Shown one piece after another: positions 18,811-28,049 of a stretch of 64,000 nt of DNA (its first letter is position 1; the number at the start of each line of letters is the position of its first letter). The DNA is from Flagellimonas sp. MMG031. GTDB lineage: Bacteria; Bacteroidota; Bacteroidia; Flavobacteriales; Flavobacteriaceae. A model generated the notes under the pieces. It was not told where the DNA came from and ran no database searches. It was given only the letters and a program-made list of their open reading frames with translations. A program made the translations under genes and the position numbers. Where the stretch lies: positions 126,501-190,500 of the forward strand of contig NZ_CP157804.1 in the NCBI RefSeq assembly GCF_040112705.1. Reading direction: 5' to 3'.

Positions 18811-20826
18811 GTGCGTCAGCTTAATTTTGTGTCCATAAAGCTCACCTTGTGGGTTATTTTGGGCATCAGTATCGGCTTTTATGCGGAAGTGACTCCGCTT
18901 TTGGCTTTGATTGCAACGGTTGTATTGCTGCCTCTGCTATACTGGACCAGCAAAAAACAATCCAGCTCAGGCTTCCCGTATGTTGAGTCACTTGTCGCCA
19001 TCATTGCAGTTGCGTTGGGCACTTTTGTTGTGGGTATGTCCACCAACAAGGGTATGCCCAATTTTTATGGCCAGTTAGATGTGCAACACCCAAAGGTTTG
19101 GCACCTTAAAGTGGAAGAAGCTTTAAAACCCAATGCCTATTCCCATCGCTATGTAGCCAAAGTTATTTCTACGGACAAGAAAAGGGCCTCTGGAAAATTA
19201 CTATTGAGTCTAACACCGGATTCCCTTTTGCATCCGCTAGAAATTGATGATGAATTGCTGGTTCATGCATCGCTTGAAAACATTCGACCACCGTTGAACC
19301 CTTACCAGTTTGATTACCGAAGTTATCTACAAAAGGGGGGCATCCAGCATCAAATCAGGACCAACTATCCGTCCATCCTTAAAACGGAAAAAAACTCGAA
19401 TACCTTGTTTGGACACGCCTCCCGTTTTAGGGGACACATCATCTCCAAACTCAAAAGGAAAGCCTTTGGGGCGGACGAAATGGCAGTCATCCAAGCCTTA
19501 TTATTGGGCAAACGCGATGATATTTCTGAGGATACCTACAACAATTATAAAAATGCAGGCGCCGTCCATATATTGGCCGTAAGCGGACTTCATGTGGGGA
19601 TTATCCTTTTCATTTTGGAATTTTTATTGGTTCCATTGGAGCGTTTACCTAAAGGTAAAACCTTAAAGTTGGTATTGGTGGTGCTATTGCTTTGGGCGTA
19701 TGCTTTTGTGGCAGGACTTTCTCCCTCCATCGTCCGGGCCGTAACCATGTTTTCGTTTGTGGCCTATGCCCTCTATCTCAACCGTCCTACGAGTTCGTTC
19801 AATATTATTGCGCTCTCCATGCTCTTCATTTTGTTGATAAAGCCCTTGTTCTTGTTTCAAGTGGGGTTTCAGATGAGTTATGCTGCGGTATTTGCCATCG
19901 TTTGGATCTATCCGAAACTGCAACGCTTCTGGTTTCCCGAAAACCTTATTGTCCGGAAAACGTGGCAATTGCTATCGGTGAGCGTTGCGGCCCAATTGGG
20001 CGTTCTACCCATTAGTTTGTTCTACTTTCATCAGTTTCCGGCCTTATTTTTTATTTCAAACCTGCTCATTATTCCTTTTTTGGGGTTGATTTTGGGCTTT
20101 GGCATTCTAGTTATTGCTTTGGCACTCTTGAACGCATTGCCACAATTTTTGGTCAATGCTTTTAACTGGGTAATCCACATCATGAATGCTATTGTAGAAT
20201 GGGTAGCGCAGCAAGAAGGTTTTATTATTAAGGATATCCCTTTTGATTCGGTACAGCTCCTTTTGGGCTATGCCATTATAATTTCGGCAGTGGTATTTCT
20301 GTCCAAACCCATCAGAAAAACAGCTTTAATTCTGTTTGGTGGAATTATCCTGTTTCAAAGTTGGGGTATCTGGAACAACCTTCAAACACGGCGAAAGGAA
20401 GCGGTCATACTCGCCCACCGTTCCCGAAATTCGGTGGTGTTGCATCAGTTGGGAGATTCGCTTACCATTCTCACTTCAAACCCTACAAACATTGGAAACA
20501 TTGCCAACGATTACGCTGTGGCTGAACGCATCCGAACCTCGGACACTTCCAAACTCAAAAACAGCTACATTTTGGGTGAAAAAAGATTGGTGATTGTGGA
20601 TAGCACAGCGTTGTTCCCTTTGGAAAAGCATCCCGATTACCTCTTGTTGACGCTATCACCAAAACTCCATTTGGAGCGATTGCTGGATTCCCTACAACCC
20701 AAAACTGTGCTGGCGGATGGCAGCAACTACCCTAGTTTGGTCGCAAAGTGGAAATCCACTTGTGCCCAAAAAGAAATCCCCTTTCACTACACGGGTGAAA
20801 AGGGATTTTATGTGTTTAAATTTTAA
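18811..20826 (+). CDS. comEC: ComEC/Rec2-type DNA uptake channel
   Basis: This 671-residue inner-membrane protein has the DUF4131 N-terminal region and the Competence domain with GKRDDISEDTYNNYKNAGAV, AVSGLHVGI and AGLSPSIVRA. It would carry single-stranded DNA into the cytosol during natural transformation. The start is GTG at 18811, two bases after the preceding stop. The C-terminal part (about residues 520-671) occupies the place of the metallo-beta-lactamase domain but lacks any HxHxDH metal motif, so it appears catalytically degenerate. Only the channel function is supported. Confidence 0.92.
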   Translation: MRQLNFVSIKLTLWVILGISIGFYAEVTPLLALIATVVLLPLLYWTSKKQSSSGFPYVESLVAIIAVALGTFVVGMSTNKGMPNFYGQLDVQHPKVWHLKVEEALKPNAYSHRYVAKVISTDKKRASGKLLLSLTPDSLLHPLEIDDELLVHASLENIRPPLNPYQFDYRSYLQKGGIQHQIRTNYPSILKTEKNSNTLFGHASRFRGHIISKLKRKAFGADEMAVIQALLLGKRDDISEDTYNNYKNAGAVHILAVSGLHVGIILFILEFLLVPLERLPKGKTLKLVLVVLLLWAYAFVAGLSPSIVRAVTMFSFVAYALYLNRPTSSFNIIALSMLFILLIKPLFLFQVGFQMSYAAVFAIVWIYPKLQRFWFPENLIVRKTWQLLSVSVAAQLGVLPISLFYFHQFPALFFISNLLIIPFLGLILGFGILVIALALLNALPQFLVNAFNWVIHIMNAIVEWVAQQEGFIIKDIPFDSVQLLLGYAIIISAVVFLSKPIRKTALILFGGIILFQSWGIWNNLQTRRKEAVILAHRSRNSVVLHQLGDSLTILTSNPTNIGNIANDYAVAERIRTSDTSKLKNSYILGEKRLVIVDSTALFPLEKHPDYLLLTLSPKLHLERLLDSLQPKTVLADGSNYPSLVAKWKSTCAQKEIPFHYTGEKGFYVFKF

Positions 20827-20831
20827 AAGGT

Positions 20832-22367
20832 TTAATGAACGTTACCCATCAACTTTTTGATCAATGGCGAAGCCAAGATGACCAAAAGTCCTGCTCCTAA
20901 AGAATATTCAGCGATGAGCATAAATCCATCGGTGTAAATGTTTAGAGTACTAAACCCACTAATATCGGCATCCGTACTTTCGATGGCCAATTGCTTTCCA
21001 ATAAAGCCCACCACCTGAAAGGCAAATGCGGAGGACAGGAACCAAACCCCCATCATGAAGGCAACGATACGTTTGGGAGACAAATCGGTGATTTTCGACA
21101 ATCCTACGGGAGACATGAACAATTCCCCAACGGATAGCAAGAAGTACATCAACAGTAGATACGTAAACGGAACGAAACCATTTTCGTTCGCACTGGCGCC
21201 ACTTATCGCCAAGGCGTAGAAACTGATACCAGCAAACAAAAGTCCCATTCCAAACTTATAGGGCGTCCTTGGATTGAGTTTCTTTTTGGACAACCATTGC
21301 CACATTAAAGATATTGGAATAGCCAAAATAATGATCCACATGGAGTTCAACGAATTGGTCTGGGAGGCCGACATAATGCCCTCCAAATCCACATTTCTTG
21401 CGGCAAACAATGTTATTACACTTCCCGAAAGCTCATGAAAACCCCAGAAAATGGTCATAAAAAAGGTGATCAAAACTGCTACGAATAGTTTTTTACGTTC
21501 TTCCAAAGTTGCCTTGTACATGATGTAACCCAAGTACACCAAAATAGAAAATCCAATCAATTTGAAGATTACGTTGACAATGTTTTGGTCGTCAAAAAAA
21601 GTTCCTTCAGCGCCCAGAGCTTTATAAGCGGACAGTAAATAGGCAATTACCGGCACCGATGCAAAGGCCAATACGGGAACAAGCACCCCTTGTTTAAGTC
21701 CAAATACCTTTTTATCGATGTTTCCGTTCTCCGGAGGGAGACCTTTATCGCCGAACACATTGTTTTTGATCCCGCTCCAAAAAACGATGAGACCTGTAAG
21801 CATTCCAATTCCTGCCAGGCCAAATCCGTAATGCCAACCATATTTGGCGGCCAAATATCCGCAAAGCAAAGGTGCTACCCATCCCCCGATATTGATTCCC
21901 ATATAAAATATGGTAAAACCGGAGTCTTTTTTGGGGTCACCATCTTTGTAGAGGGAACCTACGAAAGTCGATATATTGGGTTTGAAGAATCCATTCCCGG
22001 CAATGATCAAGGAAAGGGCAAGGAAAAAGGTGATGTTATTTTCAATGGCGAGTACAAAGTGCCCCAAGGACATTAATATTCCGCCCAAAAATATGGAGCG
22101 GCGCATGCCCAAAATGCTATCGGAAATGCGTCCGCCGATTACCGTGGAAGCATAAACCAAAGAACCGTAAGAGGAATACACCGCCGCGGTGGCATAGTCG
22201 CGTTCCATCAAGGCCGCAAATATGACCTCTACCATATAAAGCGTAAGCAACGCCCGCATTCCATAAAAACTGAAACGTTCCCATAGCTCTGCAAAAAAGA
22301 GGTAGAACAACCCTTTAGGGTGTCCAAACATTTGTTGTTCTGCTGCTGGTTTGGATACTTCTGACAT
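20832..22367 (-). CDS. POT/PTR2-family proton-dependent oligopeptide transporter
   Basis: The 511-residue major facilitator protein carries the POT-family proton-coupling motif ExxERF (AELWERFSFYGMRALL) near its N-terminus and the PTR2 signature around FYMGINIGGWVAPLLCGYLA. About twelve or more transmembrane helices are evident. It would import di- and tripeptides with protons. It lies 24 bases downstream of the DPP-IV gene on the same strand; the peptidase would release dipeptides outside the inner membrane and this transporter would take them up. Confidence 0.95.
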   Translation of the reverse strand: MSEVSKPAAEQQMFGHPKGLFYLFFAELWERFSFYGMRALLTLYMVEVIFAALMERDYATAAVYSSYGSLVYASTVIGGRISDSILGMRRSIFLGGILMSLGHFVLAIENNITFFLALSLIIAGNGFFKPNISTFVGSLYKDGDPKKDSGFTIFYMGINIGGWVAPLLCGYLAAKYGWHYGFGLAGIGMLTGLIVFWSGIKNNVFGDKGLPPENGNIDKKVFGLKQGVLVPVLAFASVPVIAYLLSAYKALGAEGTFFDDQNIVNVIFKLIGFSILVYLGYIMYKATLEERKKLFVAVLITFFMTIFWGFHELSGSVITLFAARNVDLEGIMSASQTNSLNSMWIIILAIPISLMWQWLSKKKLNPRTPYKFGMGLLFAGISFYALAISGASANENGFVPFTYLLLMYFLLSVGELFMSPVGLSKITDLSPKRIVAFMMGVWFLSSAFAFQVVGFIGKQLAIESTDADISGFSTLNIYTDGFMLIAEYSLGAGLLVILASPLIKKLMGNVH

Positions 22368-22391
22368 ATCGAATTGGTATTGGTTAGATTT

Positions 22392-24551
22392 TTAAAGTTT
22401 TTCCTTAACGAAGTTGGTCATTTTGGTGTAGAGGTGCAATCGCGTGTTGCCCCCATAAATACCGTGGTTTTTATCGGGATAAATGGCCCAATCGAATTGT
22501 TTGTTGGCCTGTACCAATGCCTCGATCATGCGCATGGTGTTCTGCACATGGACATTGTCATCCCCAGAACCGTGAACCAATAAATAATCCCCTTTTAGCA
22601 ACTCCGGATAATTGAATGGAGAGTTATCGTCATAACCTGTTGGGTTTTCTTGGGGCGTTTGCATGTAGCGCTCCGTGTAAATGGTATCGTAAAAACGCCA
22701 TGAGGTAACCGGTGCCACGGCAATGGCCATTTCGAAGGTATCGTTGCCCTTGAGCAAGCAGTTGGTGGACATAAATCCGCCATAGCTCCATCCCCAAATT
22801 CCGGTTCTGTCCTCATCAATATAAGGTAGGTTACTTAACTGTTGGGCTGCCGCAATCTGGTCTTCCACCTCGTATTTGCCCAACTCCTTTTGGGTCACTT
22901 TTTTAAAGTCGCGCCCTTTTAACCCGGTCCCACGACCATCCACACAGGCGACGATATAGCCTTCGGAAGCCAAAAGCTGGTGCCAGTAATCGTTGCTTCC
23001 CATCCACGAATTGGATACCTGCTGTGAACCAGGGCCACTGTATTGGAACATGAAAAGTGGATATTTCTTGTTTGGATCAAAATTGGCAGGTTTGATCATG
23101 TACATGTTCAGGTCGTTTCCATTTACAGTGATGGTGGAGAACTCCTTGGGGGAAATCTCGTATCCCTCCAATTTGTTCAGCAAAGCTGAGTTGTCCTTGA
23201 TTTTCTTGACCAGTTTCCCAGTAGCTGCATCATGCAGGGTAAACCTGTAAGGTGTTGTTGCACTGGAATAGGTATTGATGTAATAGGTAAAATCACTGCT
23301 GAAGGCTGCGGAATTTGTCCCAGCTTCGGTGGATAATGCTTTCTTTCGCTTTCCTTTGGTGGAAATGCTGTAAACGCCACGGTTGATGGAACCATTTTCC
23401 ACGGATTGATAGAAGATACGATCGTTCTTTTCATCATATCCGTAATAGCTCGTGACTTCCCACGGTCCGTCGGTAATTTGGTTCTTCAATTTGCCGTCCT
23501 TTCCATAAAGGTAAAGGTGATTGTATCCATCTGCCTCACTGGTCCAAATAAAACTATCGTCGTCCAAAAAGGTAAGGTCATCATCAATATCTACGTAGGC
23601 ACCATCACTTTCCTCCAGTAAAATTGTCACGGAATTGTCTTTGGCATCCACTGCATGTAGTTGCAGTACATTTTGATGCCTGTTCAACGTTTGGACGCTC
23701 AAATGATTGGGATTGTGCATCCATTTGATTCTAGGAATGTAGTAAGGGTCATTCAAATCTACATTAGAAATAGATGCAGATGCTACATCGTACATGTGCA
23801 AGGTGATGATGGAATTCTTCTCTCCGGCCTTGGGATACTTAAACTCATATTGATACGGATACAAATCGGTTCCGTAAAAATCCATCGAAAAATGAGGAAC
23901 CTCGGTTTCATCAAACCGAAGGAAAGCGATTTTGGTTCCGTTGCTGTTCCATTCAAAGGCACGCACAAAACCAAATTCCTCCTCGTACACCCAATCCGTT
24001 ACCCCATTAATTATGGTTCCTTTATTGCCATCCGTGGTCACCTGCTTGGTGGTGCGGTTGTCCAAATCCATCACATAGAGATTATTGTCCAACACATAGG
24101 CCACTTTGCTCCCGTCCGGAGAAAGTGTGGGCTCTTGGATTTTGGTCTCGGAGATTTTTATCAAATCCTTGGAAGCAATATCATAAACATAATAGATACC
24201 TAAACGGGAACGTCTAAAAATGGGCTCTACCTCCGTTGCCAACAGTACTTTGGATTCATCATCACTAAAAGTGTAAGAAGAAAAATAGGGTACCGCTTCG
24301 GATGAAGCTACAATGGTCTCTACTTTTTCCAAGGTTTCGTAGTCGTATTTGTCCAAACTACTGGATCTTGGGGAACGTTCCGTATTCAATATGGTATACT
24401 GGGTACCGTTGTTCATGGAGCGGAGGACATCCATATATTCCGTTCTAAATTCTCCTCCCCAAATCTCTTCGAGGGTTATTTTTTTCTTTTGTGCGGTGGA
24501 AAAGGTCAAACATCCTAAAAGAAAAAGGAATAGAAAAGACGGTTTGTTCAT
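22392..24551 (-). CDS. S9-family prolyl dipeptidyl peptidase (DPP-IV)
   Basis: This 719-residue protein starts with a signal peptide (MNKPSFLFLFLLGCLTFSTA) and has the DPP-IV N-terminal beta-propeller (about residues 90-450) followed by an alpha/beta hydrolase domain. The catalytic triad is visible: Ser in GWSYGGFMS, Asp in HGSGDDNVH and His in DKNHGIYGG. The propeller contains the EE pair (YEEEFGF) that anchors the substrate amino terminus in DPP-IV. It releases X-Pro or X-Ala dipeptides in the periplasm, and forms an apparent operon with the POT transporter. Confidence 0.95.
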   Translation of the reverse strand: MNKPSFLFLFLLGCLTFSTAQKKKITLEEIWGGEFRTEYMDVLRSMNNGTQYTILNTERSPRSSSLDKYDYETLEKVETIVASSEAVPYFSSYTFSDDESKVLLATEVEPIFRRSRLGIYYVYDIASKDLIKISETKIQEPTLSPDGSKVAYVLDNNLYVMDLDNRTTKQVTTDGNKGTIINGVTDWVYEEEFGFVRAFEWNSNGTKIAFLRFDETEVPHFSMDFYGTDLYPYQYEFKYPKAGEKNSIITLHMYDVASASISNVDLNDPYYIPRIKWMHNPNHLSVQTLNRHQNVLQLHAVDAKDNSVTILLEESDGAYVDIDDDLTFLDDDSFIWTSEADGYNHLYLYGKDGKLKNQITDGPWEVTSYYGYDEKNDRIFYQSVENGSINRGVYSISTKGKRKKALSTEAGTNSAAFSSDFTYYINTYSSATTPYRFTLHDAATGKLVKKIKDNSALLNKLEGYEISPKEFSTITVNGNDLNMYMIKPANFDPNKKYPLFMFQYSGPGSQQVSNSWMGSNDYWHQLLASEGYIVACVDGRGTGLKGRDFKKVTQKELGKYEVEDQIAAAQQLSNLPYIDEDRTGIWGWSYGGFMSTNCLLKGNDTFEMAIAVAPVTSWRFYDTIYTERYMQTPQENPTGYDDNSPFNYPELLKGDYLLVHGSGDDNVHVQNTMRMIEALVQANKQFDWAIYPDKNHGIYGGNTRLHLYTKMTNFVKEKL

Positions 24552-24787
24552 GAAGTGATAAATTGATTAAACATGTGTTTTACAACCAAAAACGTTTTAG
24601 TCAACTGGTATGCAGTCAAAAGGTCAAACAAAAATGTCTCGATGGTGTTCTAGCTCACATTCTTGATTTAACAACTTCCAAGTTTACTAATATTTATCCG
24701 AAAAATAAATTTTGATGTTGCGTTTGCAACAAATTTTAACCTTTGGATTTAAAAACAATGCCTTCTACTGTAAATGGTCAATATCCG

Positions 24788-24795
24788 TATATTTG
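24788..24795 (+). promoter_or_regulatory. Probable -7 element of the HMG-CoA reductase gene
   Basis: TATATTTG matches the Bacteroidota -7 consensus and lies 19 bases before the ATG, which implies a very short leader. No TTTG is found at the usual -33 spacing. The rest of 24552-24787 shows no gene. Confidence 0.5.
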
Positions 24796-24814
24796 AAAGC
24801 GTTAAGCCAACTTT

Positions 24815-26131
24815 ATGAACACTCCAGTTGAAGGATTTTCCAAATTGTCCAAAACCCAAAAAATTGATTGGATAGCGACAAATTGCACCAAAGACCCCAA
24901 ACAGACCAAATCGCTGTTGCAGCAGTATTGGAACTCGGACCCAAGAGTGCAGCAATTGCATGATGAGTTTATTGAAAACACCATTTCCAATTACTATCTG
25001 CCCTTTGCGGTTGCACCCAATTTCTTGATTAATGATAGGCTCTACGCCATTCCTATGGCCATTGAGGAAAGTTCCGTAGTAGCTGCGGCGAGCAAGGCAG
25101 CAAAATTCTGGTTGGAGCGGGGCGGATTCAAAACAGAGGTCTTGGGAACGGAGAAAGTGGGACAGGTACATTTTATGTATCGGGGTGATCAAAACAAGCT
25201 CACCGATTTTTTCAACAGTGTAAGGCCTAAGCTGATTACCAGTGTGGCTTCCATCACGCAAAGCATGGAAAAGCGGGGCGGTGGCATCAACGATATTGTG
25301 CTTCGAAATCTCACAGATAAGATTGAAGGGTACCATCAGCTCCATTGTACTTTTGAGACCTTGGATGCCATGGGCGCCAACTTTATCAACTCCTGTCTGG
25401 AACAATTTGCCAAAACCCTGAAAGAAGAGGTCCAAAATCATAAAGACTTTACCGAAGAGGAAAAAAATATAGAGGTCGTGATGAGCATCCTCTCCAACTA
25501 CGTGCCGGATTGCCTGGTTCGGGCAGAGGTCAGTTGTCCCGTTTCCGAGTTGGGGAGTGACGATATGCCAGCGGATGAATTTGCACAAAAATTTGTGCAG
25601 GCCGTCAACATTGCCAAGGCAGAGCCCTACAGAGCCGTTACCCACAACAAGGGCATTATGAACGGGATTGATGCCGTGGTGCTCGCTACTGGCAACGATT
25701 TTAGGGCTGTTGAAGCAGGAGTCCATGCCTTCGCTGCCAAAGAAGGTCAATATTCCAGTTTGACAAACGCCACCATCGAGGATGATATTTTCAGATTTTG
25801 GATAGAGGTTCCCTTGGCTTTGGGTACCGTGGGCGGACTTACCTCTTTGCACCCGTTGGTGAAGTTGGCCTTGGAAATTTTACAGAATCCAACTGCCAAG
25901 GAGTTGATGCAGATCATGGCCGTGGCCGGACTGGCACAGAACTTTGCAGCTGTACGTAGCTTGGTCACCACAGGAATCCAAAAAGGGCACATGAAAATGC
26001 ATTTGCTCAATATGCTCAACCAATTGGGCGCCACTGAAAGCGAAAAACAGGAATTGGTCACGTATTTTAAGGACAAAACTGTTACCAATGCATCAGTAAA
26101 GGAGGCATTGGAGCAATTGAAGTCAAAATAA
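24815..26131 (+). CDS. mvaA: Class II hydroxymethylglutaryl-CoA reductase
   Basis: The 438-residue enzyme interconverts HMG-CoA and mevalonate. The class II active-site residues are visible: the glutamate in MAIEESSVVAAAS, the lysine in THNKGIMNGIDA, the aspartate in ATGNDFRAVEAG and the C-terminal histidine in KGHMKMH. Although annotation pipelines call this type degradative, in Flavobacteriia it is the only HMGR and feeds isoprenoid synthesis. The neighbouring GYDIA-type GHMP kinase, whose start overlaps the stop by one base, supports a mevalonate-pathway role. Confidence 0.95.
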   Translation: MNTPVEGFSKLSKTQKIDWIATNCTKDPKQTKSLLQQYWNSDPRVQQLHDEFIENTISNYYLPFAVAPNFLINDRLYAIPMAIEESSVVAAASKAAKFWLERGGFKTEVLGTEKVGQVHFMYRGDQNKLTDFFNSVRPKLITSVASITQSMEKRGGGINDIVLRNLTDKIEGYHQLHCTFETLDAMGANFINSCLEQFAKTLKEEVQNHKDFTEEEKNIEVVMSILSNYVPDCLVRAEVSCPVSELGSDDMPADEFAQKFVQAVNIAKAEPYRAVTHNKGIMNGIDAVVLATGNDFRAVEAGVHAFAAKEGQYSSLTNATIEDDIFRFWIEVPLALGTVGGLTSLHPLVKLALEILQNPTAKELMQIMAVAGLAQNFAAVRSLVTTGIQKGHMKMHLLNMLNQLGATESEKQELVTYFKDKTVTNASVKEALEQLKSK

Positions 26132-27039
26132 TGAAGAAAGAGTTTTACAGTAACGGTAAACTATTGCTCTCCGGCGAATATGCTATTTTGGATGGGGCCC
26201 TTGGCCTGGCCATCCCCACCAGTTATGGGCAATCGCTACAGGTAACCCCTACTTCGTCCTGTGTATTGGAGTGGACCAGTTTGGACGAAAATGACCATAG
26301 CTGGTTCTCCGCGACGTTTGACCTTGCCAACTTAAAAATAGTTTCCACTTCGGATGAGGCCATGGCCCAAACCTTGGTGCACCTCCTTTTGGAGGCCAAT
26401 GCGCAAAACCCTTTATTGCTTACCGATAGCGATGGATTCGAGGTAACAACCCGTCTGACCTTTCCACGATCTTGGGGATTGGGCACCTCATCCACTTTGA
26501 TCAACAATTTGGCACAATGGGCTCGAGTGGATGCCTATCAATTGTTATGGAATGCTTTTGGCGGAAGCGGTTACGATATCGCCTGTGCTCAACACAATTC
26601 TCCCATCACCTATCAACGTTTGGATGGTGAACCAAAGGTCGAAACCATTGATTTTGACCCCATTTTTAAGGACTCCCTGTATTTTGTGCACCTCAACCAA
26701 AAACAGAGCAGCAAAGAAGCCATCGCCAATTACAGAAACCGGCAGTTTGATAGGAACAAACTCATCCAAGAAATTTCATACATAACCCATAGAATGATTG
26801 AAGTCCCTACCCTAGCGGGCTTTGAATCCTTGATGGAAACACATGAAAACCTTCTTTCCGACGTGTTACAGGAACAACCTGTAAAGCAACGACTGTTTCC
26901 AGACTATTTTGGTATGATCAAAAGTTTAGGAGCTTGGGGCGGTGATTTTGTATTGGCTACGGGAGATGAAAAAACCACGGCCTATTTTAAGGGCAAAGGA
27001 TACTCCACCGTTATCCCCTATTCCCGGATGATTTTTTGA
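26131..27039 (+). CDS. GYDIA-family GHMP kinase
   Basis: The 302-residue protein has the GHMP ATP-binding glycine loop (PRSWGLGTSSTLINNL, near residue 112) and the motif GGSGYDIACA that names the GYDIA subfamily. GHMP kinases phosphorylate small metabolites; its coupling to HMG-CoA reductase (one-base overlap) points to mevalonate or phosphomevalonate phosphorylation, but the substrate cannot be read from the sequence. Length is typical. The region after its stop begins the phased CATCCGT repeats within 14 bases. Confidence 0.9.
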   Translation: MKKEFYSNGKLLLSGEYAILDGALGLAIPTSYGQSLQVTPTSSCVLEWTSLDENDHSWFSATFDLANLKIVSTSDEAMAQTLVHLLLEANAQNPLLLTDSDGFEVTTRLTFPRSWGLGTSSTLINNLAQWARVDAYQLLWNAFGGSGYDIACAQHNSPITYQRLDGEPKVETIDFDPIFKDSLYFVHLNQKQSSKEAIANYRNRQFDRNKLIQEISYITHRMIEVPTLAGFESLMETHENLLSDVLQEQPVKQRLFPDYFGMIKSLGAWGGDFVLATGDEKTTAYFKGKGYSTVIPYSRMIF

Positions 27040-27052
27040 TACCCCAAAAATG

Positions 27053-27115
27053 CATCCGTTGACTGGGAAGGGCCATCCGTCAGATCAAAAGGGGCATCCG
27101 TCAATTGGTGCCCCG
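27053..27115 (+). promoter_or_regulatory. Three CATCCGT direct repeats phased at 21 bases (probable operator)
   Basis: CATCCGT begins at 27053, 27074 and 27095, exactly 21 bases apart, that is two helical turns. The second and third units read CATCCGTCA. The 35 bases 27074-27108 recur without change at 34422-34456 upstream of another gene. Face-of-helix phasing of short direct repeats fits AraC- or LytTR-type binding, and the regulator gene starts about 60 bases downstream, so autoregulation is likely. The identity of the binding protein is inferred. Confidence 0.65.
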
Positions 27116-27167
27116 ATAAAACTTTACTTTTTTGCAATTTGAATCCCGAAGACAAAAATGATTGCTT

Positions 27168-27800
27168 ATGTCACTCTGGGATTACACACATTTCTTTCAG
27201 AAAAACAAGGTGGACCTTTTTACCAAAAGTTTCATTTCGCTGTTTCTATTTTTATTTGGGTACACGCTCTTTTTGATTTTTTACACTTGGTCAAACTTTG
27301 AAGGTTCCTTTCTCCTATTTGCGGTGCCACTTCCGTTTTATGTGATTGCCACTTGCCTATTGTTGAAATATCGTCACCTATTGAAAACGAAAAGTCAGTG
27401 TACAATTGCCCACACCAAACAGGACAAATATGAAAAAACGGGATTGTCCGAAGCCTTTTCACAAGAACTAAAGGAAAAACTGGAGGATTTGATGGACACC
27501 CAAAAACTTTATTTGAACCACGAACTACGCCTCGACGATATCGCCAATATGCTCAATATTTCCAGACACCATGCCTCCCAAGTAATCAACGAAAACTTTA
27601 ATATGAGTTTTTACGACTTCATCAATACCTACCGGATTGAAGAGGCCAAAAATAAACTCTGCAACAATTTCAAAAAGTCCTCTGAATCCATTTCCGATAT
27701 CGCCTACCAATGTGGATTTAACAATCGGGTATCGTTTTATAAGGCATTTAAAAAACGAACCAAGATTACACCCAAGGAGTTTATCCAAAACGCAGCCTAG
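27168..27800 (+). CDS. Short membrane-anchored AraC-family regulator
   Basis: The 210-residue protein has two predicted transmembrane helices (about residues 22-42 and 47-66), a linker, and a C-terminal AraC DNA-binding domain from about 108 to 208 with both helix-turn-helix units (LDDIANMLNISRHHASQVIN and ISDIAYQCGFNNRVSFYKAF). Flavobacterial AraC proteins of this sort usually carry a seven-helix membrane domain; only the last pair of helices seems to remain. The frame also contains a TTG at 27162. It sits just after the phased repeats and 249 bases before susC, so it is the obvious candidate to control this locus. Confidence 0.85.
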   Translation: MSLWDYTHFFQKNKVDLFTKSFISLFLFLFGYTLFLIFYTWSNFEGSFLLFAVPLPFYVIATCLLLKYRHLLKTKSQCTIAHTKQDKYEKTGLSEAFSQELKEKLEDLMDTQKLYLNHELRLDDIANMLNISRHHASQVINENFNMSFYDFINTYRIEEAKNKLCNNFKKSSESISDIAYQCGFNNRVSFYKAFKKRTKITPKEFIQNAA

Positions 27801-28049
27801 CCCAGTTTCCTGCCGAATTTGTAAACGTAAATCCTTTTCGGGAAATAAGTAAAGGTTAATAAGCGCTAACAATCTTCCCTCCAACTTTCCATTCTTTTAC
27901 CCCGCAATCCACAGGGTGGAGGCTCTAGATCTTATCTTCTTTCCGATTTTTTAGTTTTCATTGTTTCGGAAGATTTTTTGAATTAGCCTACAAATAAAGA
28001 TTCATCCTCCCCCTGCTCGATTGCAAAAACTAACTCTAAATTAATTTTT

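Noticed and set aside
27091..27115. Hairpin GGGGCA / TGCCCC in the first repeat block as an RNA element
   Set aside because: The second block does not preserve the pairing (the right arm reads GCACCC), so the conserved signal is the DNA repeat, not the hairpin.
27158..27300. Overlapping frame beginning MIAYVTLG at the start of the AraC gene
   Set aside because: It closes after about 48 codons and gives no family features; the AraC frame is the coding one.
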